Origin: Ophthalmolycus amberensis
Lineage: Eukaryota; Chordata; Actinopteri; Perciformes; Zoarcidae
Length of the DNA: 64,000 nt
Reading direction: 5' to 3'
Assembly (NCBI GenBank): GCA_024529925.1
Contig: JAFEUB010001384.1
Span: 1,980,001-2,044,000 of the forward strand
Shown here: positions 44,420-57,253 of the stretch, piece by piece
How the letters are laid out: each line of letters opens with the position of its first letter
Numbering within the stretch: position 1 is the stretch's first letter
Notes under the pieces: model-generated
What the model was told of the DNA's origin: nothing
Databases searched by the model: none
The model's input: only the letters and a program-made list of their open reading frames with translations
Translations under genes and position numbers: made by a program

Positions 44420-47362
44420 CTGAGATGTCAAATGTTCTCCTGAAATAAAACGCAGCAGTCTCAGTCTGTTAAACTGATGGAGGGGCATTGATTGGCGTTG
44501 GAAAAGGACAAAAGTAATAACGGGGAGCTGTTTTTTATTTCACCTGCATTGATTGTTATAGGTCTCTTTATCATCTGACCCGGCTCAATTATGCCAATTG
44601 GATAGCGTGGTGACACTGTGAGGTTGTGGGGACAGTTAAATGAAGCACAGAAAGCGAGAGGGGGATTGAAGCACGTCTGTGTGTGTGTGAGAGAAAAAGG
44701 TGGAGTAAAGATGGTGTAGATGAGTGTAGAAATAGCTTGTTTGCGGAATATGCATCACTTAGGATGTATTACTCTGCAGAGAGAAGGACAACAATTTAAA
44801 TGTTAGTGATGTCATTTCCACCTGTCAGTCATGTCTTGGTGCAATAAATGTGGAGCCATTACATAAATGAGATGTTGACGTGACCCTTATATGCATGCAG
44901 ACACACGTACACACTGGTATCTCTTTAGTTTTATGTAAATAGGATAGAATACAAATCTAGCAAATGACCTGAATCCATCGTGTTTGCTCGAGGAAACACT
45001 TGTGTCGAAACACTTTGGTCGGGTTGTAAATCCGGAACGTCTAACAACAACGGATCTGAATTGAATTTGTCTTTTTGCTTGTTTTTTTGCAAATTAATAT
45101 AAAAAGCAAGCAAAACACATCTTAATATATTCCTGCACTTCTGCATAGTGCAATTAAATTTGTGGCAAGTGATGTTATGTTTTGCGTGTTCGCCCCCTAG
45201 AACTTTTATTTTTTTGGTTTCAATTTCTCACATTTCCCAGAACCCCTTTTTGACAAACTCCAGAGACCTTTCCTGACATTAGCAGATGCAAAATAAACCA
45301 ACGATTAATTATAGTTAAATTATAGTTTTATTTTGACCAAAACAGACTTTTAGGCTGTCCTACCCAATAAATATGTTTGCCATACACATAGTTAGTCATA
45401 CACCCTCTGCCACGCTACCTGCTGCTGTTTGATCAGCAGCGAATAGCGATGAAACATAATACCTCCTGTCGACACTCCAAAAGGGTTTTTCTCTGCACTT
45501 GACACTCTGCTGTACCTGCAAGAGCTAATGCCGTGCACCCGCTGTGATAATCATAGTAAGAGAGTGAGTGCAAGCAACAGCTGCAAAGCACAATGTTGTG
45601 GATGTTTTGCACTTAAGTATATCAAAGACATTGTTATTTATTGGCTTTTGTTCATTTAAATTCAGCAGCACCAATCCTTGTCTGTGTGATTACATTCACA
45701 CAGTCATAATTTGTAAGAAGGGCAACCATATAAATATCCTCAACTTTACGAGTCAGTTTTACTAATGCCAAACTGTGAGACATCTCCTATTCACTAGGAA
45801 TTGAATATCTCTTTTACTTTAAAGCAATTGTATGTTTTTCCTGTAACAGACGGAAATTAGTTTGCATTTCCTTACATTTAATCTTCAGGGCACATTATGT
45901 AATAAACATAGCATCAGAGGACCAATTTCTGCAATAAATGTAATAATGTCAGGCTTATTTGTTTTAAAAAGAGTTTGATGTAAGTCGGGAGCACCAATAT
46001 CTGGCGTTAATAGTCTGAGTTTCTCTCGGTCCACTACAGGTATTTCTATCTTCCATGGCGATAGAATAAAGAAAGTTTTCCTTGGAACCTGCCAGAACCA
46101 TTGCAATGTGCTAGAGTAAACACACTGCCACACTATCTGCCTTTTAAAGATGCACTGTGACTGATGGAGTAATCTTTTGACATTCATCCCTGTTGTGTGA
46201 GATAGTTCAACATTTTCGTGCCATAAAACTTTGTAATTTGTGTTAACAAAATCGTAACTACGCTTAAAATATCACCAAACTCAAAATGGACCCAGAAAAT
46301 CAACATCACCATTCATTTAAAAAAAAAAAAAAAAGTTAAATTGGATTTATTCTTCTAACTTGCGCATACTTCTGTCCACACACAAACACGGGTACCTGTA
46401 CGTACATGCGGGCATGCAAGTTCATGTGTAACCTTCACAAACAGTGGATGGAGCCGCTGTGACTACGCCTCGGCCTGGGACTGTATTAATGATGCCAGCT
46501 GCTTTGATGCTGTCAGCCAGACAGATTACCCTGCTCTTAACCCGCTTTTGAACTCAGCGTGCCACACAAAAGCCAGCTGTGCGCCTTCACACCAGTGCAA
46601 ATACTTATTCACATTAATGCTACTTTATTCACCGTCATTACTTCACAAGTGAAAGAAGGACACATTTATTTTGAGTCAGCATTTAGATCATATGCCGCTC
46701 GCACTGAAAACAGGCTGGATTAGAAAAGCTCAGTGAAGGCATACATAGTTGAAAGGGGAAAAGCATCATCATCATATGTCGATTACCTCAAAAACCCTGG
46801 GAAAGTAAATACAGTTATTACAACAAAAAACTAAAATTGATCAATGTGGGGAGAGTTTTACAAAGAACACAAATGTTCCTGTTTTACTCAGAATCTACAT
46901 GGATTAATTTACTGCTTTTTTGCCGCAATTTCTAAGAGCAGAAGAATTTGATCCACTTAATTTGTGTTTATTCCGGGCCTTATGGCTTTAAAACCTAATT
47001 TCTAATGTATTAATGCAGAGCAGCGAGTGACAACAAATGTCTTTCATTAAGCATAGTACTGTAAGTGACATTAAAGATTGAGGTGTAAACTCCCATTAGA
47101 ATAGAAAACTCTTTCCATGTGTCACTTTGCAGTTTACAGAGCTGAGGTGGGAGATGCTGGGAGTAGGTATGGGGGAGGCTGGGTTGGAAGGTCAGAGTCT
47201 CTCTTGCCAGAGGAGGGGAGGCGGTATGTGTAGGTGTGGAGGGGAGGGGAGGGGAGGATTTAATTAGAGCGAGTGCCTGCATCCCCCATGGTCTCCTGCT
47301 CCGTATTACTGCTTGCTGCCAAGGGTTAACTGGCCTGATAAATGGGATCAGTCACACTTGTA

Positions 47363-47395
<33 letters not shown>

Positions 47396-47640
47396 CTACC
47401 TACCTGTGCTGTAGAGAGGGAATGACTAAGGCCTGTATGATACTAGCTAAATGGGATAAGATACAGATATTGAAATAGCACGTAGCCATACTGTTCTGAT
47501 ACGCTGCAATTAGACACACGCATTGTAACTATAACAAAAACTTAAACGATCGCTTGTTCAATGTTCGATTGGTCAGAAGCATCTGCTTATACATTTGGAA
47601 GCGACATGACCAATGTGACTGACACATATCAACCACTATT
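44420..47640. other. gene-free region
   Basis: No exon is recognised. It holds unique blocks that could be regulatory (44460-44650 and 46440-46660, with TGATTGGCG, CTCAATTATGCCAATTGG and GCAAATACTTATTCACATTAAT), a poly(A) run at 46320-46334, a GGGGA tract near 47240, and a CA repeat at about 47367-47393. Confidence 0.4.
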
Positions 47641-47750
47641 TTATATGAATTTGGTACAGACATTCATGGTCCCCAGAGGATTAATCATACTGACTTTGGT
47701 GATCTCTGACTTTTCATCTAGCGCCATCATCACGTCAAAATGATTGTTTT
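47640..47750. repeat. interspersed repeat fragment
   Basis: TTTGGTACAGACATTCATGG and CCCCAGAGGATTAATCATAC match, in reverse orientation, the sequence at about 56020-56070 (GTCATTAGGATTCATCCTCC, CCATACATGTCTGTAC). Both are pieces of a high-copy fish repeat. Confidence 0.6.
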
Positions 47751-48649
47751 CTAATACTTTGTTTTATGACCAAATTATATGCAAAACTAGTGACATTCCC
47801 ATCAGGCTCAGCTGTACTTTTGAGTTCAGTAAGTCTAAAGTGCTTCGTAATAAAAATGCATAGTGGTGCACAGCATGAAAACAAATCAAATTTATAAAAT
47901 TGGTAGGCTACCTGGTAGAGCAAATGAAGCAGGCAAATAAAAACATATTGCATATAGAAACCTTGCACAAAAATGCATGCCAATAAAAAATAAATGTTTT
48001 ATGTTGTATGGACTCAGCTGATCTGACAGGGAGGGTTAGGGAACCGCATAATGTTGGTGTGTTGATGTTTTGAAGCTGTATTGTGGGGGATTTAAGAGCA
48101 ATTGGTTAGATGATCTTAGTATTGGGTTCAGAAATATTAAAGGCTGTCATGCCATGAGGACGTTGAATGTGATCACAAGGATCTTTAACTGATCCCGAAA
48201 AGTACAGGGAGCCAATGAAGTAGGCCAGAATGGGGGAAACACTCTTCGTTAAGTGTTTGTCAAAAGCCTGGCTGCCACGTTACAATTAAAGTCGTTCAAT
48301 TGACCCTTCACCAAGCTAACGCAGGCTGGCCAATCATAGTGTAGCATCTGCCAGCTCTGACTAGGGTCCTACAACTATCTAGCTCTTCTCTATAGACTCT
48401 CATGCAATCGTTTAAGATTTTCAAAATGTTCAGGTTTTGTGGATTTCCAGCTAGTCATAGTTTCAAGTTGTGTGGTATGAAACTCGTAACCCGGAGAGGT
48501 TTGAGGGAGATTTTAGTTTCTGAAATGTTTATATGTAAAAAAACCTGTTGAGCTAACATTAGCAGATTACTTTAGCACATCATTAACCAGCTAACTTTAG
48601 TTAACGGAAGTCTGGGCTTCATGGTAATTCTGATAGCAGGTGGTCGGGG

Positions 48650-49560
48650 GGGGGGACTTAGTGAAGGGTCAGTTGCAGACTCCGTTAAAAAAGAAAATAA
48701 GGGGTTACAGTAATCCAGGCAGGAAAAGATAAAATCATGTACGATTTTCTATTGATTTAAATATTTCTGAGTTGCAAAAAACAAGACTGAACCAATTTCT
48801 TAATTTGTTTTGATTAAAATTCAGATTTAGATCAAACACAACACCAAGATTTCTAGCAGATGGTTGTATATTCCCTGGCAAATTACCTAAATAACCATCT
48901 CAGAGCAGTTCCTTCTATGCCGAGCCAGTGCTTTAGTCTGTGCAGCAAGATGGTATGATTGACATTGCCAAAGGCGAAAACCAAATTGAAATGGGTTGAG
49001 AACATTATTAGTTTCCACTATTTCCAGTATTTGATTAGTCAGCTACAGCCTTTTCAATTATTTTTCAGACAAAAGCTAAATTAGAGATTTGTCTGTAATT
49101 ATGAGGTAGTGTTGGGTCAAGGCCAGGTTTCTTTCATGGGTGTTGAATACAGGCTTGTTTGAGATATTCTTTGTACAAACCGGAGGAAGGGGACTCATTT
49201 ACAATTGAGGGAAGACAAGGGGCAGTGACTTCTAATACCTCTTTGAAATGTCTGTGGTGTAGAGTGTCAAGGCCACAGGAGGATAAGTGTGACACAATGT
49301 CAAGCAGATTATTCAGGGAAATAGGGATAAATTCACTCAAGAGTGCGTGAGGCATCTAGAGGAGTAATACATGAGGTAAGGCAGCATTATAGAGGCTTTG
49401 ATATCTTAACTATCACAAAATAAGCTTAAAAACTTATCACAATCTTGAACAGAAGAGGCTAGTTTTACAAGACCATCAATGGTGGTAAACAGAACGTAAG
49501 GGTTATGCCATTTTGTAGCTATAAGGTTAGTAAAATACTTCAGTCACTCTTTTTTGGTCT
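48650..49560 (-). mobile_element. decayed L2-like LINE, reverse transcriptase fragments
   Basis: Minus-strand translations contain pieces resembling the non-LTR reverse transcriptase of fish L2/Rex-like elements. Near 49150-49330 there is HRHFKEVLEVTAPCLPSIVN followed by a KKPGLDP-like segment. Near 48780-48870 there is SARNLGVVFDLNLNF. Frames are broken between these pieces, so the copy is dead and 5'-truncated. Confidence 0.65.
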
Positions 49561-49824
49561 ATAGATTACAAGCAGACAATTACACTATCATATGAAGGAA
49601 GTACACTTTATTTTATTTTTCTTCCACCTTCGTTCTTCTACATTCTCATTTTAGTTGACGGATATCATCACTTACGATAACTGACACCTTAACCTTGCCT
49701 TAATGGGAGCAACGTGATCTAAAACTGATGACGAAATGACTTTAAGACGAAAATGATTTTTGTACATCGCTTAGCAAGTGACACACTGACACTGACTGAG
49801 TTCAACCTAATTAGTTCTCATTGG

Positions 49825-50010
49825 GAAATGTAGAAACGCTAACAGGCTAAACTAAGATGGTGAACATGGTAAACATTTTACCTGCTCAACATCATCATGG
49901 TAGCATTGTCGCTGTGAGCATGTTAGCATGCTGACGTTAGCATTAAGCTCAAAGCACCGCTGTGTGTAATTGCAGCCTCATAGAGCCATTAGCATGGCTG
50001 TAGCCTCTAC
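49825..50010. repeat. GCTAAC-rich interspersed repeat, another copy
   Basis: CTAAACTAAGATGGTGAAC, GAGCATGTTAGCATGCTG and TTAGCATTAAGCTCAAAGC are the reverse-orientation counterpart of the repeat at 2230-2420. Confidence 0.6.
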
Positions 50011-51410
50011 GGCTTGTTTATCTAGCACTGGAGATAATGTACAGTCTTCATATTAACACAGACCACAGTGATGTAAACCAAACAAAGAATCAAATATAAG
50101 TAAAATTCATGTGTGGAGATATTTAAAGAACTTCACCCGAGAGTTCTGACAGTCTTTTACATTTTATGTTTACTGTCTTCGCTGTCTGACTTTGCAACTG
50201 TGAATGTCAATGTGAGCAAAAGAGAAAACTGTCAAACAATAGATGAGGTGTCTCCCAGTTTGGTGATGTTCATAAGGTAATTTTCTGTGAGGTGTAACAC
50301 AATGTATGTTGGGTGCGTGTCTTTTCATAAATCTTCAGTCTTAATCAAAGCGGAGGCCGTGTCCATTAATAACCCAGTGTGGTTGGCCTGATGACAGAAC
50401 ACAATGCACCTAATGGAACAATTTATTTCCATAATGCTGCATTGTCAGGGCAAACGCACAGCCTCAGGGAGCGGGGAACAGGAGAGTGAAGGAGCCGGTG
50501 CAAGAAAAGGACAATGAAGGACATTAAAGGCACATTCAGTTAGCTTTTAAAACATCAGTGGGTACATGTGTAGTCATATTTAATGGTAGAACTCGCAGAC
50601 AGAATGGAGATGAACTAGGATCTTATGTTCTTCATGTTCATGTTTCTCCCATCTTAATCCAAAATCCTGGCAGCAATCTGCAGTGATATTTCAACTTCAG
50701 ACAGCTGGGGCAAACACTTAACACCTCTTATACGACAGGGTAAAACCTGTTGACAGATACAGATGTGTCCATAGGTTTTCTTTAAATAAGATAATTAATA
50801 CCCCATTGAACACTGCTGCGCTCACATATTTAGACAGGAAGGCTGACATTGACATTTGCTCGGTAAAAACAGTAGGATAAATACACAATGAGTCCATTTC
50901 ATTCCATCTGGTTTTTTTTTTTTTCTTCTTCTTCTTTTTTCCCCCCAGTTTAAAAGCTCAGTCACAATGGACCAATCAGTCAATACAGTATCACGAAGAT
51001 AGGGGCACTTTAAATTGCGGACTGTGAAAATGAGTGTTTCACTTCCTTCTCTGGTTGAAAAGTTCAAATGCATCGCGGAAGGGTGTGGTCACAAGTTTGC
51101 TCTGTTGTATCTTTACATAACCACACCCAACAGTGATGTCACAGTTTATGGACACACCCTCATGTACAAGTCTACATTGCATGCATTTTTAGCTTGCGTT
51201 AAGGTGGTTTTTAACTCAAAAGCTCCTCCACATTTACCAAACAAATAGGTAGTTTGTAATAACCACATTGTTGAGGTAAGAGAACGATTGTAGTGATGGT
51301 TAAAAGAAAACCTGGCTCGTGGTAGGAAACAGGAAATAAACAGCTGTCTCCAATGGTAATGTCTGACATTTTGTTGACCCGTCCATCCACTCTGACGACC
51401 TCCTCTTCCT
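50011..51410. other. gene-free region
   Basis: No recognisable gene. It contains a T-rich/TTC tract at about 50911-50946 and otherwise unique AT-rich DNA. Confidence 0.4.
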
Positions 51411-51800
51411 CACGCAGACTTTGTTGCTCTATAAGAACATCACTTGAGCTCCTCCTTTGCCACTGATGGAGTCATCCCTAATCCTTGTCATCTGTGCCAT
51501 TGGGTCGGAATCCGTGTGAAATCAGACAAAACCATGCAGGTTCACCAGAAACTCCTTTACCTCAGACTCCACCGCAGACAGACACAGATCCAGCTTTGCT
51601 GCTCCGGCAGCGGCTCCTCTTCCGGCCAGGAGCAGAGCTTCACAACACTGCTCTGCTGGTCCCAGCTGGGAGCGAACGCCGACACCATGCTGCTGGAGGC
51701 CCAGGCCGTATTACTGGGCCCGCTGGAGGTAACAGAGGCACCGGAGAACCAGGACTGAGCGAAGCAGACTGTCAGACCCTGCTGCAGCAAAAGGAGAGGT
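51411..51800 (+). other. unassigned open, GC-rich segment
   Basis: A GC-richer island in AT-rich surroundings. It is preceded by an acceptor-like CTTCCTCACGCAG and open in two plus-strand frames (about 51450-51758 and 51485-51853). One frame contains QKLLYLRLHRRQTQIQLCC, which does not resemble any family I know. It could be a lone exon, a pseudogene piece or a regulatory CpG island. No downstream exon was found. Confidence 0.2.
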
Positions 51801-51859
51801 ATTCTAAATGGACTCTGGTGACACTACACTTGCAGAAACACTACTGCTTTTGACAACAG

Positions 51860-53500
51860 AGACCACCTAAATCAACACCTAGTAGCATGGCATCCATTGG
51901 CATGTGCTTTCCTTGCGGCTCTTTAAGCAGTACCACTGGAGTCAGGACACAGCTCAGTTCACTAACCCTGGCGATAGCGCTGTGAAAAGCAGGACGTGGA
52001 TGCTCTACTTAGTGAGTAGAGTTTTGGGCTGGCACAGTGTGAGACAGAGCAGGAGACAAATCACCGAGTGACCGCTTCATCATCTTGACTTGTCAGAACC
52101 CCTGACAGGACAGCCAATTATGGTATTCCTAATTCCTCAGTTAGCTTGCTCTGAGCCGATCCCAGCTTGGCACATCTGGAACATTTCCTGAAATTCAACA
52201 CTTTAGTGCACCAAGAGCAAACAGAATATCATAAACAGTGCTAATCTCATCAGGATATTTGAACAAAACCAAATGTCAACAAACATGAGATTTAGCTATG
52301 TAAATATGGCAGGTGCAGATCTTTGTTTCCCGGAATCATTTTGGGACACGTGGAAAGAGGATGTCAACTCAAGTGCTTTACTTTACTGTCAAGTGCTTTA
52401 CGGCACAAAAACACCAAAATACAATAAAAACCACAAGTGAAGACAAACACAATATCAAAGACGCAAGTTAGTCATTATGAAATGAGTGTTATTACAGTGG
52501 TGAAAGAAGGTAAAATGAAGGCTGTATAAATACATCCATATTCTCTAGTTTTTTTGAGATTATGACTTATTAATGAGTGTATGAAGCGATAGTGTATAAT
52601 GGAGAAAATATAGTTTATACTTTAATTAAAGGAAATTATTACACCCAAATTTCAGAGGAAATTTACTCTTCAGTATACATGGAAGATGCTTTAGATTAGC
52701 GTAGCTTTAAAAGCTTGGGTACACTTGGAAAACAAATGATTTTATATCCTGCAACTTCTTGTCCGACCAAGTGTTTTGGCCTGTTCTTAAACTCAAAGGT
52801 GTCCACTTTTAGATCTTTCCTGGAAGGCATTTGCTCATTTGTGGAAGTGCTGCACTCATCTGTACACAAAACATGACAAAAAAGTTACGAGAGAGAAAAA
52901 AGAGCTTGGGAGGAATGTAAAAATTTAATCGACCTTAGACTGATCCCAGACGATTAACCAAATCTGGAGCACAACCACTGATGCCAACCCTTTTTTATTT
53001 ATTTTTTTAAAGAAAATGTATCAAATTGTTTGGTCTATTGTGTAAAAATCTGAGCCACAATCCAGGAAAACTTTAACTTTTCCTATCCATTCAAATGTAA
53101 GTTATGTGAACAAACAAGCGGTACAAACTGCCACTACCAAAGGGAGTAGCTGGATTCAAATTGTGCAGTAGTTTCAGACTCACTATTTCTATTGCCTGTA
53201 GGGCTGCTGGTGATAACAAAGCTGAGTGCATTTCCGAACCCCACTCTGTGCTCACTTTTATTATTTTGGACGGTGTGTTTGGCTATCAGGTAACAGAACC
53301 ACACATACAGCTGTCTGCATCGCCGCCCAGCCGCTGCTCTGCTACTGCTCTGCAGCTGTAGACACAGTTGATCTGCGTCTCTTCATTGGATCAACTTCAC
53401 GTTTACAAGCACATTTTTGTAAAAATAGACTTTGAGGCCTAAATAATCACTTCAAGTTGTAGATTACTGATAAGTTTGTATCTGAGATGTATGACAGCTC
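51860..53500. other. gene-free region
   Basis: Mostly unique AT-rich DNA with a tandem AAGTGCTTTAC duplication near 52371-52400. Nothing coding was recognised. Confidence 0.4.
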
Positions 53501-53504
53501 TGAT

Positions 53505-54000
53505 CAGGCGGCAACTTCCGTGAAGCCAATGTGTAAGTGTCTTGAACATGCAGTCTTTCTAATGGCCATCAGAGGGCGACCCCTCTGGTTGCAAAAAGAA
53601 GTCTGATTGTAGAGAAGTCTATTACCTCAGTAAACTTTGTAAACTTGAGTTTATGGTCTCAATCGCTAGTGTCAAGTCTTCTTCAATACAGAATCATGTT
53701 CATTTAGTACATTATGGTCCCATTTAGAGTAAAATACGCAATAAAGCAAGGTATGCTTTAGGGCGAGTCTACCTTGTGATTGACATGTCGCTACCAGAGC
53801 CATATACATTGTCTCTACCACGGCCTTACTCCTTTACAGTCCAAACGTGGTAACTTCCGTTCACTGGTTGCAAGAAACCAAGATGGCGACGACAAAAATC
53901 CAAGCTGGCGATCGCCAAAATAAAACAGTGGTCCACAGACCAATCGGTGACGTCACTACGACTATGTCCACTTATTGCATTAAGTCTATGGGTCTGATAC
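53505..54000. repeat. dispersed repeat, copy 1 of a related pair
   Basis: The order GGCAACTTCCGTGAAGCCAA, GAAACCAAGATGGCGACGAC, CCACAGACCAATCGGTGACG, TATGTCCACTTATTGC is repeated in a shorter form at 55540-55745. Both represent one fish SINE/MITE-like family. Confidence 0.65.
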
Positions 54001-54159
54001 ACTAATGTATAGATAGGAGGTTAGAAAAATATGGGTTGCATTCATTTAATCAACTATGACAGCAGTAGTTGTTGCAGACACACCTGGGGGAGATCTGCAC
54101 ACCTTTTCGAATATATGTCTTAAAAGTATTTATATTAATATGGGGGTTTAAAAAAATAT

Positions 54160-54216
54160 AACAGTACAGTCTTTGAGTCTATTCTGTGCTTATTTTGACT
54201 CAAAGACTGTACTGTT
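54160..54216. ncRNA. perfect 20-bp hairpin, possible small-RNA precursor or MITE relic
   Basis: The arm AACAGTACAGTCTTTGAGTC (54160-54179) is exactly complementary to 54197-54216, with a 17-base loop. A-rich sequence before and T-rich sequence after extend the pairing imperfectly by about ten more bases. Size and shape suit a microRNA precursor, but fold-back of a decayed inverted-repeat transposon is at least as likely. Confidence 0.3.
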
Positions 54217-55539
54217 AAATTTTTTAAGGTTTGACACCTGCAAAGCACATCTTTCCACCAAACGAGATGGAAAATGTGTCCTTCTCTACTTTTTTGTGAC
54301 AGGGTGACTAAAAAGGATTTAGGCTGTCGTAAAGATTGAGCACATGTAGTTTATCGGGAGGAGGGGCAGCTTATTCAAACCAATTAGCACACTGACAGAG
54401 AGGGATGAGGTGCCTGACCTTGCTGCCCTTGTAGTCATAATAGGAACAAATATAATGAACAAGTGGTGAAGAAAAGACGAGGGAATGAGGCAGAGATGAT
54501 TGTATTGAAACTTACGTTGTTCCTTCAAAGTCAGTGGTGCAGTATATGCTGTACTGTGAATCAGGCTAAAATATAAAAAAATTGCTACAGAAGTGTCTCT
54601 TGCAGGACTGGATGCTGTTAGTTAGTTAGTTAGAAAGTCATTGAAAGTCAAAAACAGCTAACTCCAATTTACTCCCATCTAATTTTGCCACCTATAAAAT
54701 GTACTAAAATGAAGATAAACGTATCGAGATCCATCTGTAGGTACTCTGTGAGGATATTTGGACTGTTCTGTCACTTCATCAGAGCTCTGTTGCCGAAGGA
54801 GCTGGACTGACCGCACTTTGTCACACCTGACAACGTTTTGATCAATTGAGAGCCATTAAAATACACCTCAATGCTGTGATTTACTTCTGCCACAGTTTCA
54901 TAGATTGACAGATTTTAGGAGCGCTCCATTAGTCTATTGACAAAGTCAAGTGACTGATCAATTCATTCAAATTTTTTTTTTGGGGAATATTGACTGCATT
55001 AGAAAGAGAAATGATCTGATGGGAGGTGGCACTATACTAGCATTACTACAAAGAGAGTCATTTGCTTAAAAGATTAGCCTGATGTGTGATTGACTTTGTT
55101 TTCTAATCTGCATGGTCCTTCATACAGTCCTTAAAGTGACAGAAAAATCTTAAGATTCCTAAGATGTGTTTATTGAAAATGTTACGATTGATGCATAGAT
55201 GTCCTTCCTGTCTGACTCAGCAATCAGCAGCTGTCAGTACTTTCTCTTTAGCAGTTTCTCATTGGTTTTTATATTCTTTACTTGACTGTGGATTAGTTAA
55301 TGCTCTGTGCACACAAAAGGACAACGGGATTCTATTCAAACTAAATAAGAAAACACTGGATTTACATGACAGAGACCAGGCAGCGTAAAAGCCAAATTCT
55401 GCAAAAATGCAACTGGGGACGTGCAGCCTTACTCTCACTTGTAGACGTTGTGCCACTAATTTACAACCATTTTTTTTATAAAATATTATATTTTATGTTA
55501 TTCTCTGTAGCAATGATTTCCCAGTTATATTAAGCTAGG

Positions 55540-55745
55540 CAGCAACCTTCCGGGTCTGAAAAGTGAAGCCAATGCGAAAGATAATTTTGTCTTCAGAGTT
55601 CGGTTGTATTTAGCTCCACCCTCTTGTGTCACTTATGTTTGCAAGAGACCAAGATAGCGACGGCCAAAATGACGAACTACTAGAGGCTTAAAAAACAGCA
55701 GTTCACAAACCAATGGGTGACTACGTCCACTTCTTACACAGTCTT
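55540..55745. repeat. dispersed repeat, copy 2 of a related pair
   Basis: GCAACCTTCCGGGTCTG, GAAGCCAATGCGAAAG, GAGACCAAGATAGCGACGGC and CACAAACCAATGGGTGAC, in order, match the 53505-54000 repeat, with internal deletions. Confidence 0.65.
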
Positions 55746-55904
55746 TTTTTTAAGAAGCTCTTCTAAACTTTCAGGTGAAGGCACACGGTCACATCAGGAC
55801 ACCATAAATATTTTTATAATTTAAATGTTATTTAAAATATGTTTTATACTTGATCCACAACAGAATAATGCATCAACAACCAGCTTTTTATTTAAAAAGG
55901 TAAA

Positions 55905-56095
55905 ATTATATTTCCACTGTTATCTCATGATAATCCATCCAATAGTTGTAGAGACGTTGACACTTAAAACCACAAATGTGAACCTCATGATGACGCTATA
56001 TGTAAAAGTCAAATCTCCAAAGTCATTAGGATTCATCCTCCGGAGACCATACATGTCTGTACAAAATGTTATGGCTGTCCAATTAATCAGTTGAC
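55905..56095. repeat. interspersed repeat fragment
   Basis: ATAATCCATCCAATAGTTG, CAAAGTCATTAGGATTCATC and CCATACATGTCTGTAC belong to the same high-copy fish repeat as 47640-47750. Confidence 0.6.
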
Positions 56096-56099
56096 TCCT

Positions 56100-57253
56100 G
56101 GTCAAACCAAGGCAATGCAAAATAACCAAAACACTCTGTGGACCATCTTAAAACATCTTGATATTTTGTTTGTACATTTACTGCGAAAGGAAGAATTTCT
56201 TTAACTTAAAAAATAAACCTGCCTGTATCTTGCGCTCGATATCTTTCTCCACTCAGTAACCTTTGTCTACAGGTAAATTGGGCAATAAGAAGACATTACC
56301 TGAGTGCTAATGGCTATGGGCAATTTCCTCACAGCGGAAAACCTCATCCCCAAAGTAGCAATTACATGCAGATTTAATTGTCATTTTAGGGAGCACAGTA
56401 TGGCTGAAAGACATTATATTCACTTTCTACAGCTGAAACTGAGTTGATCTGCAGGAGGGAGAAAGAGAGAGAGCAAACATCCAACTGACGTAGATCTTCA
56501 AAGCACTTGATGGCTTTGAATATCCTCATAAGTGGCCAGATAATGCATGGTGGAGCGGCACAGTGAGATAGCAGGGTGAAAGTAAAGATGTCTTGTTGTG
56601 GCAGATAAGGTGTATTTATCGCCTATCTCCCATGTCTATGCACAATGGGGCCCTTGTATGGGTGATAGTAAAACACGGGGCTGTTAGATGGAAGGACCCA
56701 TTAAACGGTCATAAAACTCACACTGGATTGTATATTGTTGAAAGGAAGCTTTTGTTTCCAGTGTGGAAAAAAATAAATAAACAGGTGAGCATGGGAAAGA
56801 GATTGGAAAGTCGCAAGGTTGGAATTCCCCAATTTAGATGTGAAGCAGACTCTGAACCCTTCGCTGTTTTATTTGTTCTGCCTCTATTGTGGTTTATCAG
56901 AAGTGTCTGCTTTATTAAACTGACATTGATTAGCTGAGATCATATGGAAGCTATACTGTAAAAACTGTGATTCGGCTTAACTGATATTTAATAAATATAA
57001 ACTAGTAACCAATACATAATAAAAAAGACTGTGTGTTTTTAATTTCAATTGAGTTGAATCCAACAAATGTCATTGATATATTAATTAGATTTGTCTCAGT
57101 TTTGTTTAAATAAAATCAGCTGCAAATCTCTAATTAGAATCTAATTGTATTTCACCAGGAACGTAAGAGATGCAGAAAATGTATTAATTTTACTCATTGA
57201 GAGGTCTTTGATTTGAATCAGCTTACACATCAACCCATGGTATTTTGCACGAC
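56100..57253. other. gene-free region
   Basis: Unique DNA. The part from about 56270 to 56560 (CAGGTAAATTGGGCAATAAG, GTAGCAATTACATGCAG, TTTAATTGTCATTTTAGG) has the look of conserved non-coding sequence, but this cannot be tested here. Confidence 0.35.
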
